Source: Dysidea avara (Eukaryota > Porifera > Demospongiae > Dictyoceratida > Dysideidae). From it: a stretch of DNA of 64,000 bases. Numbering within the stretch: position 1 is the first letter of the stretch; each line of letters opens with the position of its first letter. This document shows, piece by piece, positions 35,501-42,597 of the stretch. A model generated the notes under the pieces. That model worked only from the letters and a program-made list of their open reading frames with translations, was not told where the DNA came from and made no database searches. The position numbers were made by a program, and so were the translations under genes. The stretch lies in the NCBI RefSeq assembly GCF_963678975.1, contig NC_089280.1:17024780-17088779 (forward strand), in the 5' to 3' direction.

Positions 35501-37918
35501 TTTTTTGGTGGTTGATTTTTTTGTTCTGTGATTTGCACTGACAAAAACAGACAAGTTTGTTAACACTTGTAAGTACAAAGGATTACATCAATTTGTATGA
35601 ATTGTAGTAATTTAACACATACTCTATTATGCTGTAATGCATATCGGTTCGACTTTGAAGTACCAGCTGTGTATATGATATCAGTTCATTAGAAAACCTG
35701 TATTGGAAATAGACAATAAATATCAGATATCAGTATTGGATGTAAAATGTGGTATCGGTACAGCCCTACTTTTTATATGCTCAATAAATACCGTAAAAGC
35801 AGAAAATTTGACAGGAACAATATTTTGGTGAATTGAACAACTTGTATATTTGACAAATTTAAATTTGACTGTTTCTCTTGCTTGCAGGGGCCTGTGTTAA
35901 TCATGCATGGACCGCATTGAAAATTTCATATGGCGTCATGAAAGCCCAAGCAATAGTCATGGCAACTCAAGTGATAGCTTCAAGTAATATAGCTGTATCC
36001 AAGGCCGAGACCATGTGTAATGTAGCTTCAGTAGCTATCTGTCATGGGATTCATCAACGGGAGTAGGAGAATGCACCTTGCAGGTAGGTTCCTTTGGCCT
36101 GCATACAAAAAATCTGAAAGGTACAGAGAAATATCTGGCTGCAGCTGGGGGACCAGGTTGGACCATGCTTAGTAACTATAAATAATATCTTTCAATGTTG
36201 ACTAGATCTTCGTCAGAATAAGCTGTGTAGGTTCACAGGTCTTCCCTTGGATTTCTCTGTGTTTTCAATCTCTTTAGCTAGCCATATATTTGGTGGATTT
36301 AAATTTGACAGTTTCAATGAAAATTCACCAACTGCCAGATTTAACTCCCTGCCATATTTTCTGCTTATATGGTAGAGTGCTCATTGTCTATCTGAGAAAT
36401 ATATAGTTTGTTAGGTTGGAATTGGCTACTTTGGCATGCACATTGCTTTGAAACTGAAAAAGGTGCTTCTTCTCCAGGACTCCCTATGCATTTTAAAGGA
36501 GAAAAAAGGTGCAATTGAATTAGAAAGCCATCTAGTAACCTGGGTTGTCTTAATGTTGCAGTTACATACTTCTAGTTGCAAGTTTGTACATGCACTGAGA
36601 GTAACATTAGAATCTCAGTCATCTTTGTACGCTTTTTGACAAGCAAACGTGTTTCACCTAATGCACTTGTCAATACAATGGTGCGTACCCATAGGCAGGT
36701 GGCTATATCTCAAGTAAGTAAGTAAGTAAAGGCAAACAACTGAATTGGGGTGTCATGATGATGCAACAGTACCTAAGGTGCAGTTGTGGGTTACTGACTT
36801 TGAAGTGGTTAATACTTTTGAGTTGGTGACACAACTATCAAAAAATTGTTGTGTAGGTATGCACTTTAAAGTAAATACTAATTGATTGGGGTTTTTTTTA
36901 ACTCCATACAATCAGCTAAAGCTGTTCTTCCTTGCGAGAGACATTACAATACACAAACATACAGTGGAACCTCAGTTATCTGAACCCCTTGGGACCAGGG
37001 TGGTCCATAAGTCTGAAAAGTCTGTATCTTTGAAACTGTGTTTAAATAACCTTAAAATAGCACAAAGAATATTTTTTTTAAATACCAGTAGTTTTTACTA
37101 CCCTAATAGAGCAGTCATTTCCGTAGTTTGGGTAACCAAGAATCCAGATAAGTGGGGTCGGGATAATTGAGGTTCCACTGTACAAAAATTGATGGCAGTG
37201 ACTACAATATATGATAACAATTATGTACCACCAACAGGTTCAACGATTACAAACAAGACAATACATACACATTACAAAAACTATTAAAAATGGCATCCAG
37301 TAATGGTATTGTGGGACTAGTGAATTCCTTCCATCTGACTGCACGTTTTTCAAAGTTTCTAAGTATTCTGTGTGTCATGGCCAGGGTTCTATTGGGAGAA
37401 TGTTTTTATTTTACAAATGGGTTCTCAATGTGAATCATTGTGTTTTGTAATGTCAGAATGTGCTTTAATGTTATGATAATATGTCTCCTTGTTTAGAGTA
37501 TGCTGTCACTGATGGTAGTCAGTCATCACTTTTTGCAAATCCATTATTCACTTCTCCACTCTACTACACTGCTGCAGCACAATTGGCTGCTTTGCAAGCT
37601 CGGTCCATTCAACTGGCTCAGCTACAAACATTTACAAACTCCATATGGCTGCCACCATTTGTCTGGCCCAATCTAAACAGTTTATATTCCACTGTTACTG
37701 GAAATCAAGTGAATGGAACTAATAGTTTATATGAAAAACAACTCTCACAGTTATTGAATGGAGTCAATGGACATGTAAGGAAAGAAGTTGGGTCAGAAAG
37801 TTGCTGTTCAGCTGTTAAATGTAGTGTTGTGAAAACTACAGGAAATGTTGACAAGAGAAACCAATCCTCCATATCAAAGGAAACTTTTCGTGTGGATAAT
37901 TTTGTCACCACTTTATAG
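17450..37918 (+). CDS. MXD/MNT-like bHLH-leucine zipper repressor, copy 2 (6 exons, 392 aa)
   Basis: Coding exons are 17450-17549, 22171-22429, 22481-22592, 31385-31482, 34584-34771 and 37497-37918. Together they give 1,179 nt with consistent phases and a TAG stop. Domain order is as in copy 1: SID helix (residues about 11-24), Lys-rich and acidic linker (DDEDSDDD), basic region HNAKEKKRRR with the H-E-R contact set, HLH, zipper with L-N-L-L-L heptads, acidic segment, Leu/Gln/Asn-rich tail. The linker is five codons shorter than in copy 1 and the C-terminus 18 residues longer (ending DNFVTTL). Intron 3 is 8.8 kb because a DIRS element and a long hairpin lie in it. All six exons remain open, which suggests purifying selection and a working gene; expression is not shown. 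Confidence 0.82.
18648..18815. mobile_element. Family D foldback MITE (short variant)
   Basis: Arms 'AATTAAAGGGCGTGGCACCC' and 'GGGTGCCACGCCCTTTAATT' are exact complements around 'ATTCATCCCGGGATGAAT'. The outer arms (GTGATTAAA / TTTAATCAC) continue the pairing. It is related to 4745-4953. Confidence 0.75.
18870..19600 (-). repeat. Family B repeat (minus), interrupted by a hAT-like MITE
   Basis: Left part 18870-18989 has 'CACTTGTTTGTTAACTTTTT' and 'CATGTCGGGCTGAAGCAACG'. The right part 19393-19600 has 'CTGGTCTGAAGGCAATCAG' and CTAACCAATACTGCC. Joining the two across 18990-19392 recreates the order seen in intact copies. Confidence 0.65.
18990..19392. mobile_element. hAT-like non-autonomous transposon, TIR TAGAGCTGAGC, 8-bp TSD
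   Basis: The 403-bp element starts TAGAGCTGAGCAATAGT and ends ACTATCGCTCAGCTCTA. Exact direct repeats CATTACAC flank it (18982-18989 and 19393-19400). Subterminal ATCACGATA words are abundant, a common feature of transposase-binding subterminal repeats. It carries no ORF. The 8-bp TSD is typical of hAT elements. Confidence 0.8.
19797..20005. mobile_element. Family D foldback MITE
   Basis: Runs from GTACCACTCAAATGCAACGT to the complementary ATTGCATTTGAGTGGTA. Central arms contain TAATTAAAGGGTGTGGCACC and its complement. The ORF at 19688-19981 is generated by the palindrome and is not a gene. Confidence 0.75.
21181..21529. mobile_element. hAT-like non-autonomous element, TIR CAGTGGCGGATCTAG
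   Basis: The left end CAGTGGCGGATCTAG and right end GCCGCTG are inverted. ATATA occurs on both sides (21176-21180 and 21530-21534) as a possible 5-bp TSD, though the sequence is low-complexity. GGGGGTTTCAG words near both ends are shared with the element at 40536-41006. Confidence 0.65.
22171..22429 (+). CDS. Copy 2 exon 2: acidic linker and start of basic region
   Basis: Acceptor TTTCTTTGTAG|GTAATAACTC, donor AAAAG|GTAAGT, 259 nt. It has the same layout as copy 1 exon 2, minus a 3-codon and a 2-codon deletion that keep the frame. It ends within HNAKEKK of the basic region. Confidence 0.85.
22481..22592 (+). CDS. Copy 2 exon 3: helix-loop-helix
   Basis: 112 nt, acceptor TTATTAG, donor AAAG|GTTAGACC. 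It encodes RRRSLKQAQLALHQELQPY, a short loop and PILRTVLCTAIEEIK. It differs from copy 1 by conservative changes only (N to S, I to V). Confidence 0.88.
23437..23611. repeat. DIRS left inverted terminal repeat
   Basis: Positions about 23503-23611 are a near-perfect inverted copy of 28461-28568, from ACAAGGTACAGCACTG to CTTCCGGTACCAGCCC. The outer 65 bp (AACAATTCCCTGAGGACAAG onward) is not in the right ITR; it is found inverted in the internal complementary region at 23918-23997. Confidence 0.9.
23918..24043. repeat. DIRS internal complementary region
   Basis: Two halves meet at about 23994-23999. The first (GTGCTGTACCTTGTATCCTC to GGGAATTGTTCAATT) is the reverse complement of the left outer end 23437-23515. 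The second (AATTGTATTTTGGAGGCTCC to TTAACATATGG) is the reverse complement of the right outer end. This is the circle-junction template typical of DIRS elements. Confidence 0.9.
24071..24505 (-). CDS. DIRS tyrosine recombinase, C-terminal part
   Basis: 144 aa from STPRKVLYHYFLENTEVC to the stop at 24071. It contains AHSTRSASTSHAA (the H-x-x-R motif) and ANWSSQSTFERFYYRP (catalytic Tyr), the end of a phage-integrase-type fold. The N-terminal part with the first catalytic Arg (ADRCSDLAALDRD) lies in another frame, in 24502-25000. A single-base frameshift near 24505-24515 separates them. DIRS recombinases join the circular DNA intermediate to the target. Confidence 0.85.
   Translation of the reverse strand: MSTPRKVLYHYFLENTEVCPVTVLQLYLDRTAEQASSMRSPRPVFVTSRKPIHRAKPGTISHWIKATLGRAGVDTKTFSAHSTRSASTSHAATRGVPVCDILKAANWSSQSTFERFYYRPNGSDSFQRAILQSTEETRYYTFLY
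24502..26352 (-). pseudogene. DIRS RNase H and N-terminal recombinase region (in-frame stop)
   Basis: One reading frame runs from 26352 to 24502, broken by a single TGA at 25795-25797. RNase H features are the TSDASIQGWGAV segment (first acidic residue), MLELKAAFLAI (catalytic Glu) and VRLDNRTAIAYLNRMG (Asp). The His/Asp end is GIENTTADWESRH. A linker with DLFASRMNHQLPSYCSW follows, as is usual in DIRS, then the recombinase N-terminus (SAWRKWNSWC, NTMRSSIS) to the first catalytic Arg. A 1-bp shift relative to the RT frame lies near 25920-25930. Confidence 0.88.
25920..27011 (-). CDS. DIRS reverse transcriptase domain
   Basis: 363 aa. The fingers start near VSKGVVAPAHKSQAHLVNPL. The palm has VVPKSGGGWRPIIDLRHLN, catalytic Asp in KIDLKDAYLTVPV, LPFGLSTTPFTFTK (the FGL/P motif) and the YLDDML catalytic pair. 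Thumb-like LGFLIN follows. The frame ends at ACKDLRW-stop exactly where RNase H continues in the next frame. The Met at 27011 need not be the natural start. Confidence 0.9.
   Translation of the reverse strand: MSQLPKPAKTLSSLDLDMSLVALHRQTPVGGRLAQFSRNWEMLTRDPWILTTVKGYRLPLQQWPSPTQAPVQFALDSVHAEALAIEISGLVSKGVVAPAHKSQAHLVNPLFVVPKSGGGWRPIIDLRHLNQYLNPPHFKIEGLHMMPSILQRDSLMVKIDLKDAYLTVPVAEEFHPLLAFQNGQGKLLQFQTLPFGLSTTPFTFTKLTKPAIRFLRQVGVCIVIYLDDMLLTAQSEYQLLQDLATTMWLLVALGFIINLPKSVLMPSTQLEYLGFLINTQTMTIALPPAKISDLQKEASGLLKHSPVPTKSLERFVGKLVATKPAVYIAPLRYRALQSLKVATTLAHQEQTVLSQEACKDLRW
27145..28410 (-). pseudogene. DIRS ORF1 (gag-like), frameshifted
   Basis: The start at 28410 (MARRSTLDNILEAVSADNSL) is followed by imperfect repeats of about 30-36 nt, in which GHANVP-GK-like units recur five or more times (about 28010-28210). 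This frame stops at 27940. A middle segment is open in another frame (27738-28178), and a third piece (27145-27798) from MPTDTFEAHTSINEYLEKHM onward returns to the first frame. The last part (ALLKTCGPIACLWSELIENG, LLGNANELLSQARR) resembles DIRS gag C-terminal halves. At least two frameshifts are needed, so it is broken. Confidence 0.7.
28461..28594. repeat. DIRS right inverted terminal repeat
   Basis: GGGCTGGTACCGGAAGTGAT to CTCCGAAATACAATT. It is the inverse of the left ITR, except for its outer 25 bp, which are matched only in the internal complementary region. The ORF1 start lies just inside it. Confidence 0.9.
29481..30229. repeat. Long near-perfect hairpin (365-bp arms, 15-nt loop)
   Basis: The left arm 29481-29845 and right arm 29861-30229 are inverted complements with few mismatches and small indels. 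Examples are 'CGTACACAAGGAAATTTAGA' against 'TCTAAATTTCCTTGCGTACA' next to the loop, and 'CCTTCGTTAAAACC' against 'GGTTTTAACGAACG' at the outer end. ORFs in each arm (29438-29623 minus, 30058-30339 plus) encode the same peptide (SLASAPKFILVGYALLNNKI) because of the symmetry. No known domain was recognised. It could be a foldback transposon or a recent inverted duplication of an exon. Confidence 0.88.
31096..31120. repeat. (ATTT)n microsatellite
   Basis: About six ATTT units with no coding context. Confidence 0.85.
31385..31482 (+). CDS. Copy 2 exon 4: leucine zipper
   Basis: 98 nt, acceptor CTTTAG, donor CATC|GTAAGT. It encodes KLKSVAEENESCLSELKEQR then NLLTKRLDILKS; L2, N9, L16, L23 and L30 are kept. 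It follows the 8.8-kb intron and is unmistakable by alignment to copies 1 and 3. Confidence 0.85.
31515..31900 (+). repeat. tRNA-like SINE candidate
   Basis: It starts TATATAAAGCTGAAAAGCCG TCTGTCTG, the same terminus found inverted at 60603-60640. Near its 3' end 'TTGGCTTAGTAGTTAGGG' resembles a tRNA A box and 'GTTTGAATCC' a B box, followed by a T-rich stretch. There is no closed tRNA cloverleaf. The A/B boxes lie at the 3' rather than the usual 5' end relative to the shared terminus. Confidence 0.4.
32290..33180 (+). repeat. Family B repeat with family A hairpin, uninterrupted copy
   Basis: The best local reference for the family: AGTAGGGAT start, CAGCCTGGCAGTATTGG, CCTTCAGCCAAGCATAACTC, TTTTATCCTCCTTTGTATC, GGAGTGATTGCAGAGG, GTTCAGTCGCGCAATTAATA (the site the DIRS element hit in the other copy). 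The terminal hairpin is 'AGTCATCTACACCTGTGACT' with its complement at 33105-33150. Confidence 0.7.
33817..34491. mobile_element. piggyBac-like MITE, TTAA target duplication
   Basis: The 675-bp element is flanked by TTAA (33813-33816 and 34492-34495). The ends CCCTTAAACATGCAT and ATGCGTGTTTAAGGG are inverted. piggyBac elements duplicate TTAA and begin CCY. Inside the left end the palindrome AAGCCTATATATAGGC occurs twice (33850 and 33879 areas). No transposase ORF is present. Confidence 0.82.
34584..34771 (+). CDS. Copy 2 exon 5: acidic segment
   Basis: 188 nt, acceptor GTATATTACAG, donor ACACAG|GTACAT. It encodes VKSPEDKERDSSDNSYEDDE, then TSLQQSMECDSVIDVTEDDS and EQDQSVEDNN. The core is nearly identical to copy 1 exon 5, while the end differs (EQDQSVED against EEEEYEDK). 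Confidence 0.82.
35301..35770. mobile_element. Possible hAT-like element with nested tRNA-like segment
   Basis: The left end TAGGTCTGTACCAATACCAA and the right end GGTATCGGTACAGCCCTACT are approximately inverted. Inside, 35385-35470 has 'TGGTAGAGTTGTTACC' (A-box-like) and 'GAGTTCAAATCCC' (B-box-like), followed by T/A-rich runs, suggesting a SINE inserted in the element. Confidence 0.4.
35790..36375. mobile_element. MITE with TACCGTAAAAGCAGAAAAT-type TIRs
   Basis: The left end TACCGTAAAAGCAGAAAATT is inverted relative to ATATTTTCTGCTTATATGGTA. Pairing continues through a 'TTTGGTGAATTG'/'CAATGAAAATTCACCAA' zone. It contains no transposase. The superfamily is not assigned. Confidence 0.5.
36962..37180. 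mobile_element. pogo/Tigger-like MITE
   Basis: 219 bp with TIRs CAGTGGAACCTCAGTTATC and (inverted) CAGTGGAACCTCAATTATC, flanked by TA on both sides. The CAGTGGAACCTC terminus and TA TSD are characteristic of the pogo/Tigger group of Tc1-mariner. It carries a single CTAATAGAGCAGTCA motif near 37108. Confidence 0.8.
37497..37918 (+). CDS. Copy 2 exon 6: C-terminal tail
   Basis: Acceptor CTCCTTGTTTAG, 422 nt, TAG at 37916. Same Gln/Leu repeat (AALQARSIQLAQLQTF) and Pro/Trp patch as copy 1, continuing past the copy 1 stop with SSISKETFRVDNFVTTL. The copy 1 stop arose by divergence after TTGNVD. Confidence 0.82.
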
Positions 37919-38324
37919 TGCTTAGACATTAGAGGTAGTTAGTTTTAAATGTAGAACATTTTATTTTCATCAGGGGTTTACTAGATATGTATATAGCCTA
38001 ATTATGTCAACATAATGAAAAGGTAAATATGTAATATATGTGACTACTTTTAAAAAAAGATGAAAGACATAACACTGCTTTAGTATTATTTCTTTTCACC
38101 ATCACCAATATTTCCTTCAGTGCTTTGATTTTGAGATCACGAGGTGGTTCTGAAATAAGGGGTATATGATTAGTGCATCAGATTAAGAGTACATCACTAT
38201 CCCTACTGTGTATTTCCATTATGGTATCTTGAGCACAGTAGGGGTATAACACTTATTGTTTTACTGTGAATTAATATCGTGCGCTACTCCAACTTGTTTC
38301 AGTGCTTTTTATCGATGTGCTATG

Positions 38325-39010
38325 GTCCCTACTCTAGTTGAAAATTCCGAATTTTTCTGTGTACTTGCTTGTTAGCTTTTTTTGTAAATAATAATTATGA
38401 CTGGTGAACCCACGCATACCGCATCTGGAATGGCGCCGCGCGCCCCAATTATCATCTGAAAAGTGAAGTATCCATTACGCTTCATTGTCGGCTATGTACA
38501 CAGCAACATGAATCAAGAACTGTTTGAAAAGCACCTCTGATATCAAAATAGCCACTATGACAACTACGGACAATTTCCGTTACGAAATGAAGCCATCACG
38601 TGCTATCGCCAAATCGACACTTTTCACTGTCAGTAAAGATGAATGGGATACAAAGGACAACACTGGTAAGTCCATTGTACATACTGCGGTATGCCAAAAG
38701 GCACCTGTCGGGCCGAAGCGACGTCAAACAGTAAAAAAATCAAGCCCATAGCCTTAGCCGTTATCGAGTTACGCTTGTCTGAAGGCATCAGTCAGTTACT
38801 TACTCAGTCAGTAGAAAATTCCGTTAAATAAATTATTTTTAAAATTCCATAGCAACTTGTTGAAAGCGTTTCGGGTCGATCTGAAAGCTTGTTTGGGCTT
38901 AGTTTCACCTAACCAATACTGCCTGATCGTCGTTAGGGGAAATTGAGGCTATTTTTTGGGTGATATTATTTTGTGGGCCATGCCTACTCCTTTGTGGTCC
39001 CTACTATACA
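38325..39010 (-). repeat. Family B repeat (minus orientation)
   Basis: Bounded by GGTCCCTACT words at both ends (near 38327 and 38995). Internal words match 12630-13225 almost throughout, including GAAAATTCCGTTAAATAA. The ORF at 38524-38751 is a repeat translation. Confidence 0.7.
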
Positions 39011-40535
39011 CTACTATCGTAGTGTATGATAAGAGGATTGTCTTCACTTCTGAATATTTATGTTGGTCAAGAGTATCAGGTTTATGGGTTATCAGATTGT
39101 TGTACGTATTTAACTATACGATCATAATCTGAAGTATTTTATAATTGTATGCAGTAGAGCTTCTATTGGCTGTGGTAGACATTGCTGTAGGAATTAGTGA
39201 AGCAGGTTATTTCCCCAACAGAGTCACTACAACATTTCATCAGAGTCAGTTGTGTGATTGATATGAGCAATTGTGGTCAGTTATAGACTAGATGTACTCA
39301 CCACCAAATATGTACATGTTATGTGACCATTTTCTCAAAGGTTATCAAAAACAATGATTGGTGGATTAATAAAACCATAGTATTTTGTAATTATGTTTGA
39401 AACAGAGACATCCCATATACAGTAAACACACATTCAACTCCCACAGAAGACGTATATCTGTTAGTAGTCACACTATCAAAAGTATTTCTATGTAATTCTA
39501 CTTATTGTCTTAGGTTCTATTGCTGTTCTGGCACTTCTCTTTGCGGATTGTGTATCTGTAGTCATAAAGTTTTTTGGATTTGACTAAAATAACCAATGAA
39601 ATGTGAGCAATCCCGTTCAAATCTTGTTCTCATTTTCACGTGACACCATAGACTTTGATGACCATGGATGTGCAATTCACGGTACTTTTAGTGCTGACTG
39701 CAAGGCATGTGCATAGGTGTAGTACTGAATAGCATTTACAAAACTCTGTGAGCCATAAGGTGTACATTTAGCATATTAAGATGAGTATGTTTACAATAAC
39801 AATAATTTGGGCTAGACAATTAAATTTTATTTTCGACCACAACAACATAGAAGGTTAACCCCATTCAATGGTTAGCAGTATTAACAAGTTATCTCATTGA
39901 TTTGGAGACCTCTACATGTAGCACACAAACAAGTGACATACATATTGCTGGTGTGTTCCAGGATTGAAATTGGATTTTTAATACCTTACAAGATATTTGG
40001 GTATTTCAGATCATTTCAAAAGCCTTTTCTTCAGATTGATATTATGAACCAGCAACTGAACAGTTATTCAGAGATGCCAGTATCAAGATTACCCTTGTTA
40101 TTGCACCTATTTCTGTGCCCTTTAGTACGTAATTAGAAGTTGAGTATAATGAATGTGGTATGTACAAGAAATACTTGTATAAATAACTATCTAAAATATT
40201 TTGCAACATGAACATTATCTGTGTGACTTAGCTATACAGTGACCTTTCTTCAAAACAGCTTAATTGTCATCCAGAGCTCTTATACATACAATTGCAACTA
40301 TAGCTCTCTTTTACTAAGAAAACTAATATGCCAGCAATTGCACAATAACTGGAACTATATAGCAATTTCTGGTATATGGTCAGCGGTGTAACTAAACCTG
40401 CACTGATACCACAGCCCAGTTTTCTTCACTATATCACTTGTCAATTCCATGGTGCGTCCCTGACTATACTCACTTCATCACTATCTTGGCACAATGGTAG
40501 CTAAGTCTTTCATATTCACTGACAGCTGCAGCTAG

Positions 40536-41006
40536 CAGTAGCGGATCTAGATGGGTTTCTGGGGTTTCGACAGAAACCCCCTTTTAAAATTAGCTCAGTG
40601 GCAGTCTAAATACATAAACATTGTTGTACTGACAATTTGTCATATCAAACAACTATATACCACTGTGTTTCAGTAGCATGCATGCAGTTGCACTTAACTA
40701 ACACCATTTATAGCTATTAAACCCTCAGCAACACTTCACTTTTCATCTCCCACTTCATTAAAAACGATCGAGATACTCTAATAGAGCAGTCAAGTAACTA
40801 CTCTAATAGAGCAATCAAAGCTACAGCATCTTTACCCTGTAGTTAGCTACAGTTTAAAGCATTGCATTTATTGTAATTGCTAGCTAAAAGTAGCCTAAAA
40901 TCCACTCTCAGAGCTTCTAAAATCTCAAAAGTTTCTGGAGAAATGTAATCAGGTGCCTTGCACCAACTTTCAGAAACCCCCTTTAAAAATCCTAGATCCG
41001 CCACTG
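40536..41006. mobile_element. hAT-like non-autonomous element, 5-bp TSD GCTAG
   Basis: 471 bp. The left end CAGTAGCGGATCTAG and the right end CTAGATCCGCCACTG are inverted, with exact GCTAG repeats at 40531-40535 and 41007-41011. 'GAAACCCCC' words lie near both ends. Two copies of TACTCTAATAGAGCA lie at 40774 and 40799. Elements with 5-bp TSDs and CAG termini fit a hAT subgroup, but no transposase is present. Confidence 0.75.
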
Positions 41007-41038
41007 GCTAGGCCTGCATGGTTTACTTATGCCACTGT

Positions 41039-41962
41039 ATATATGTGACCAGATTTTACAGAACCGATCCAAATCGCACATCAGGCAAAATCAAACTAAC
41101 ACCACCAGTGGATAGCTACACCATCGTACTACAAGTTTTGACCCTCAGCACTACTCAAACTACACGAGGCTGGTTTTTACACACGTCTTTTCTGGGTGGT
41201 GTGGAGTGCTCAAATGGCGGTTTCAGGCCTTGTGAAGGACCTGGCTTGGCAAGAGTCAGTGGCTTACTGGTGGACAGCCTTATAATGTTGGCCAGACGTG
41301 TTCTCTGTTGATTTTGCTACATATCAGCCACTAAGGAGCCAGCACAGCCCTGTAATCTCGTGTCTGGACTCCAATCGTGGTCTGCCTCCATTTTGAGGTC
41401 TAACTTTTGCCCTCCCCACCACCCCCCAGCCTCCACCCCCCAGCCTCCACCCCCCAGCCTCCACCCCCCAGCCTCCACCCCCCAGCCTCCACCCCCCAGC
41501 CTCCACCCCCCAGCCTCCACCCCCCAGCCTCCACCCCCCAGCCTCCACCCCCCAGCCTCCACCCCCCAGCCTCCACCCCCCAGCCTCCACCCCCCAGCCT
41601 CCACCCCCCAGCCTCCACCCCCCAGCCTCCACCCCCCAGCCTCCACCCCCCAGCCTCCACCCCCCAGCCTCCACCCCCCAGCCTCCACCCCCCAGCCTCC
41701 ACCCCTTTGTGAGCACTCGTGATACTACTTCGCTCGTCCAACTGCTCAGATTTTCTATCTTATTTGGCGGGAAACTGTACAAGCAGCTACAAGTACTGGA
41801 AGTGGCTTGAAAGGTAACAGATTGATGCATCTTTTGTGTAACTTTCATACGCGTGCTTGCTATCCTTGGAGAGTTATGCTGGCTTCAATTCTTTAAAACC
41901 GTTTATCTCGGAACTTCCAATGTGCGATTTGGATCGTTTTTCCAAAATCCAGTCACATATAT
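41039..41962. mobile_element. TIR element (about 920 bp) carrying a minisatellite
   Basis: The left end ATATATGTGACCAGATTTT is inverted relative to AAAATCCAGTCACATATAT. Further in, GATCCAAATCGCACAT pairs with ATGTGCGATTTGGATC. A C-rich 14-bp tandem array occupies 41427-41704. No transposase was recognised and the superfamily is not assigned. Confidence 0.65.
41427..41704. repeat. 14-bp minisatellite, about 20 copies
   Basis: The unit CAGCCTCCACCCCC is repeated about 20 times with essentially no variation. Long ORFs in five frames arise from it (Trp/Gly-rich on the minus strand, Pro-rich on the plus) because 14 nt cycles through all frames without a stop. They are not genes. Confidence 0.97.
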
Positions 41963-42241
41963 GGTTACAACTACAGCAGTTTCTTTACATGCACCATGTA
42001 TATAGCTACCAGTGTTGAGTTGTGGACCAACTATAACCTCCTATACACACATTAAACAGTCACATGGCAAGAACAAAGATCACATGCACAGTATATACAT
42101 AAACTAAATGACTTAGAAGTACTCAGTTCATCATACAACTGAAAATTCATTCTCACTTAGCTACGCAGCTAGAGCACAAGATATCAGATCAAAAGTAGCA
42201 TAGCTTGGTGTATAGCTAACTACGGGCTTCAACAGCCGTAG

Positions 42242-42520
42242 CTATGCCGGACGGATGGTGCTGAAAGCGGAAGTTGATAGATGGGTTGATAGAAGACCGG
42301 TAGGCGGTAGCAACAGCTACGTAGCCAGAGTACTGAGAAGATGAGTTTGTGAAACTAATTTAGCGAAGCTAGAATTCGGTTCTACTCAATGGCATGAAAT
42401 TAGCTAATGGGATTTCAACGAATCGGCTCAACCCAACTTCAGAGAAAAAAACCAGTTTTATTTGCCCACGTATTTGGACATATTACGCACGTGCCAATGC
42501 TAATTTGCATGCACTTTCAA
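42242..42520 (+). promoter_or_regulatory. Promoter-like block of copy 3, with E-box
   Basis: Homologous to the blocks before copies 1 and 2: GCGGAAGT at 42267-42274, 'TTCAACGAATCGGCTCAACC', 'GCCCACGTATTTGG', and CACGTG at 42488-42493 followed by CCAATGC. Unlike the other copies it lies about 1.55 kb from the start codon, because a 1.39-kb element sits between them. Confidence 0.5.
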
Positions 42521-42597
42521 GCCATACAAATTCATTGTACAATTTATCTATTTGCGCAGTGTATAGTGACTCATTAAACGTAGTAACCTTCTATTAC

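Larger units (their letters stand above)
34772..37496 (+). other. Copy 2 intron 5 (2.7 kb)
   Basis: Only 83 bp in copy 1, so most of this is inserted: a TAGGTCTGTACCAATACC-ended element with a nested tRNA-like segment (35301-35770), a MITE at about 35790-36375, and a pogo-like MITE (36962-37180). The short ORFs at 35878-36066 and 36436-36639 are not supported as genes. Confidence 0.55.
37919..42240. other. Intergenic, copy 2 to copy 3
   Basis: Contains a family B copy (38325-39010), the duplicated 3' flank (39080-39370), the duplicated 5' flank (about 39800-40140), a CAGTAGCGGATCTAG element (40536-41006), and a TIR element with a minisatellite (41039-41962). No gene was recognised. The short conserved stretch after the stop ('TTAGAGGTAGTTAG') matches copy 1 and may be 3' UTR. 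Confidence 0.6.

Noticed and set aside
35878..36066. 62-aa ORF in copy 2 intron 5
   Set aside because: It lies within a TIR-bounded MITE, has no domain, and copy 1 has no matching sequence.
41427..41704. CRISPR-like array
   Set aside because: Units are contiguous 14-mers with no spacers, and the genome is eukaryotic.
41317..41848. Long Trp/Gly-rich and Pro-rich ORFs on both strands
   Set aside because: They are translations of the 14-bp minisatellite, which lacks stops in five frames. There is no unique coding sequence.
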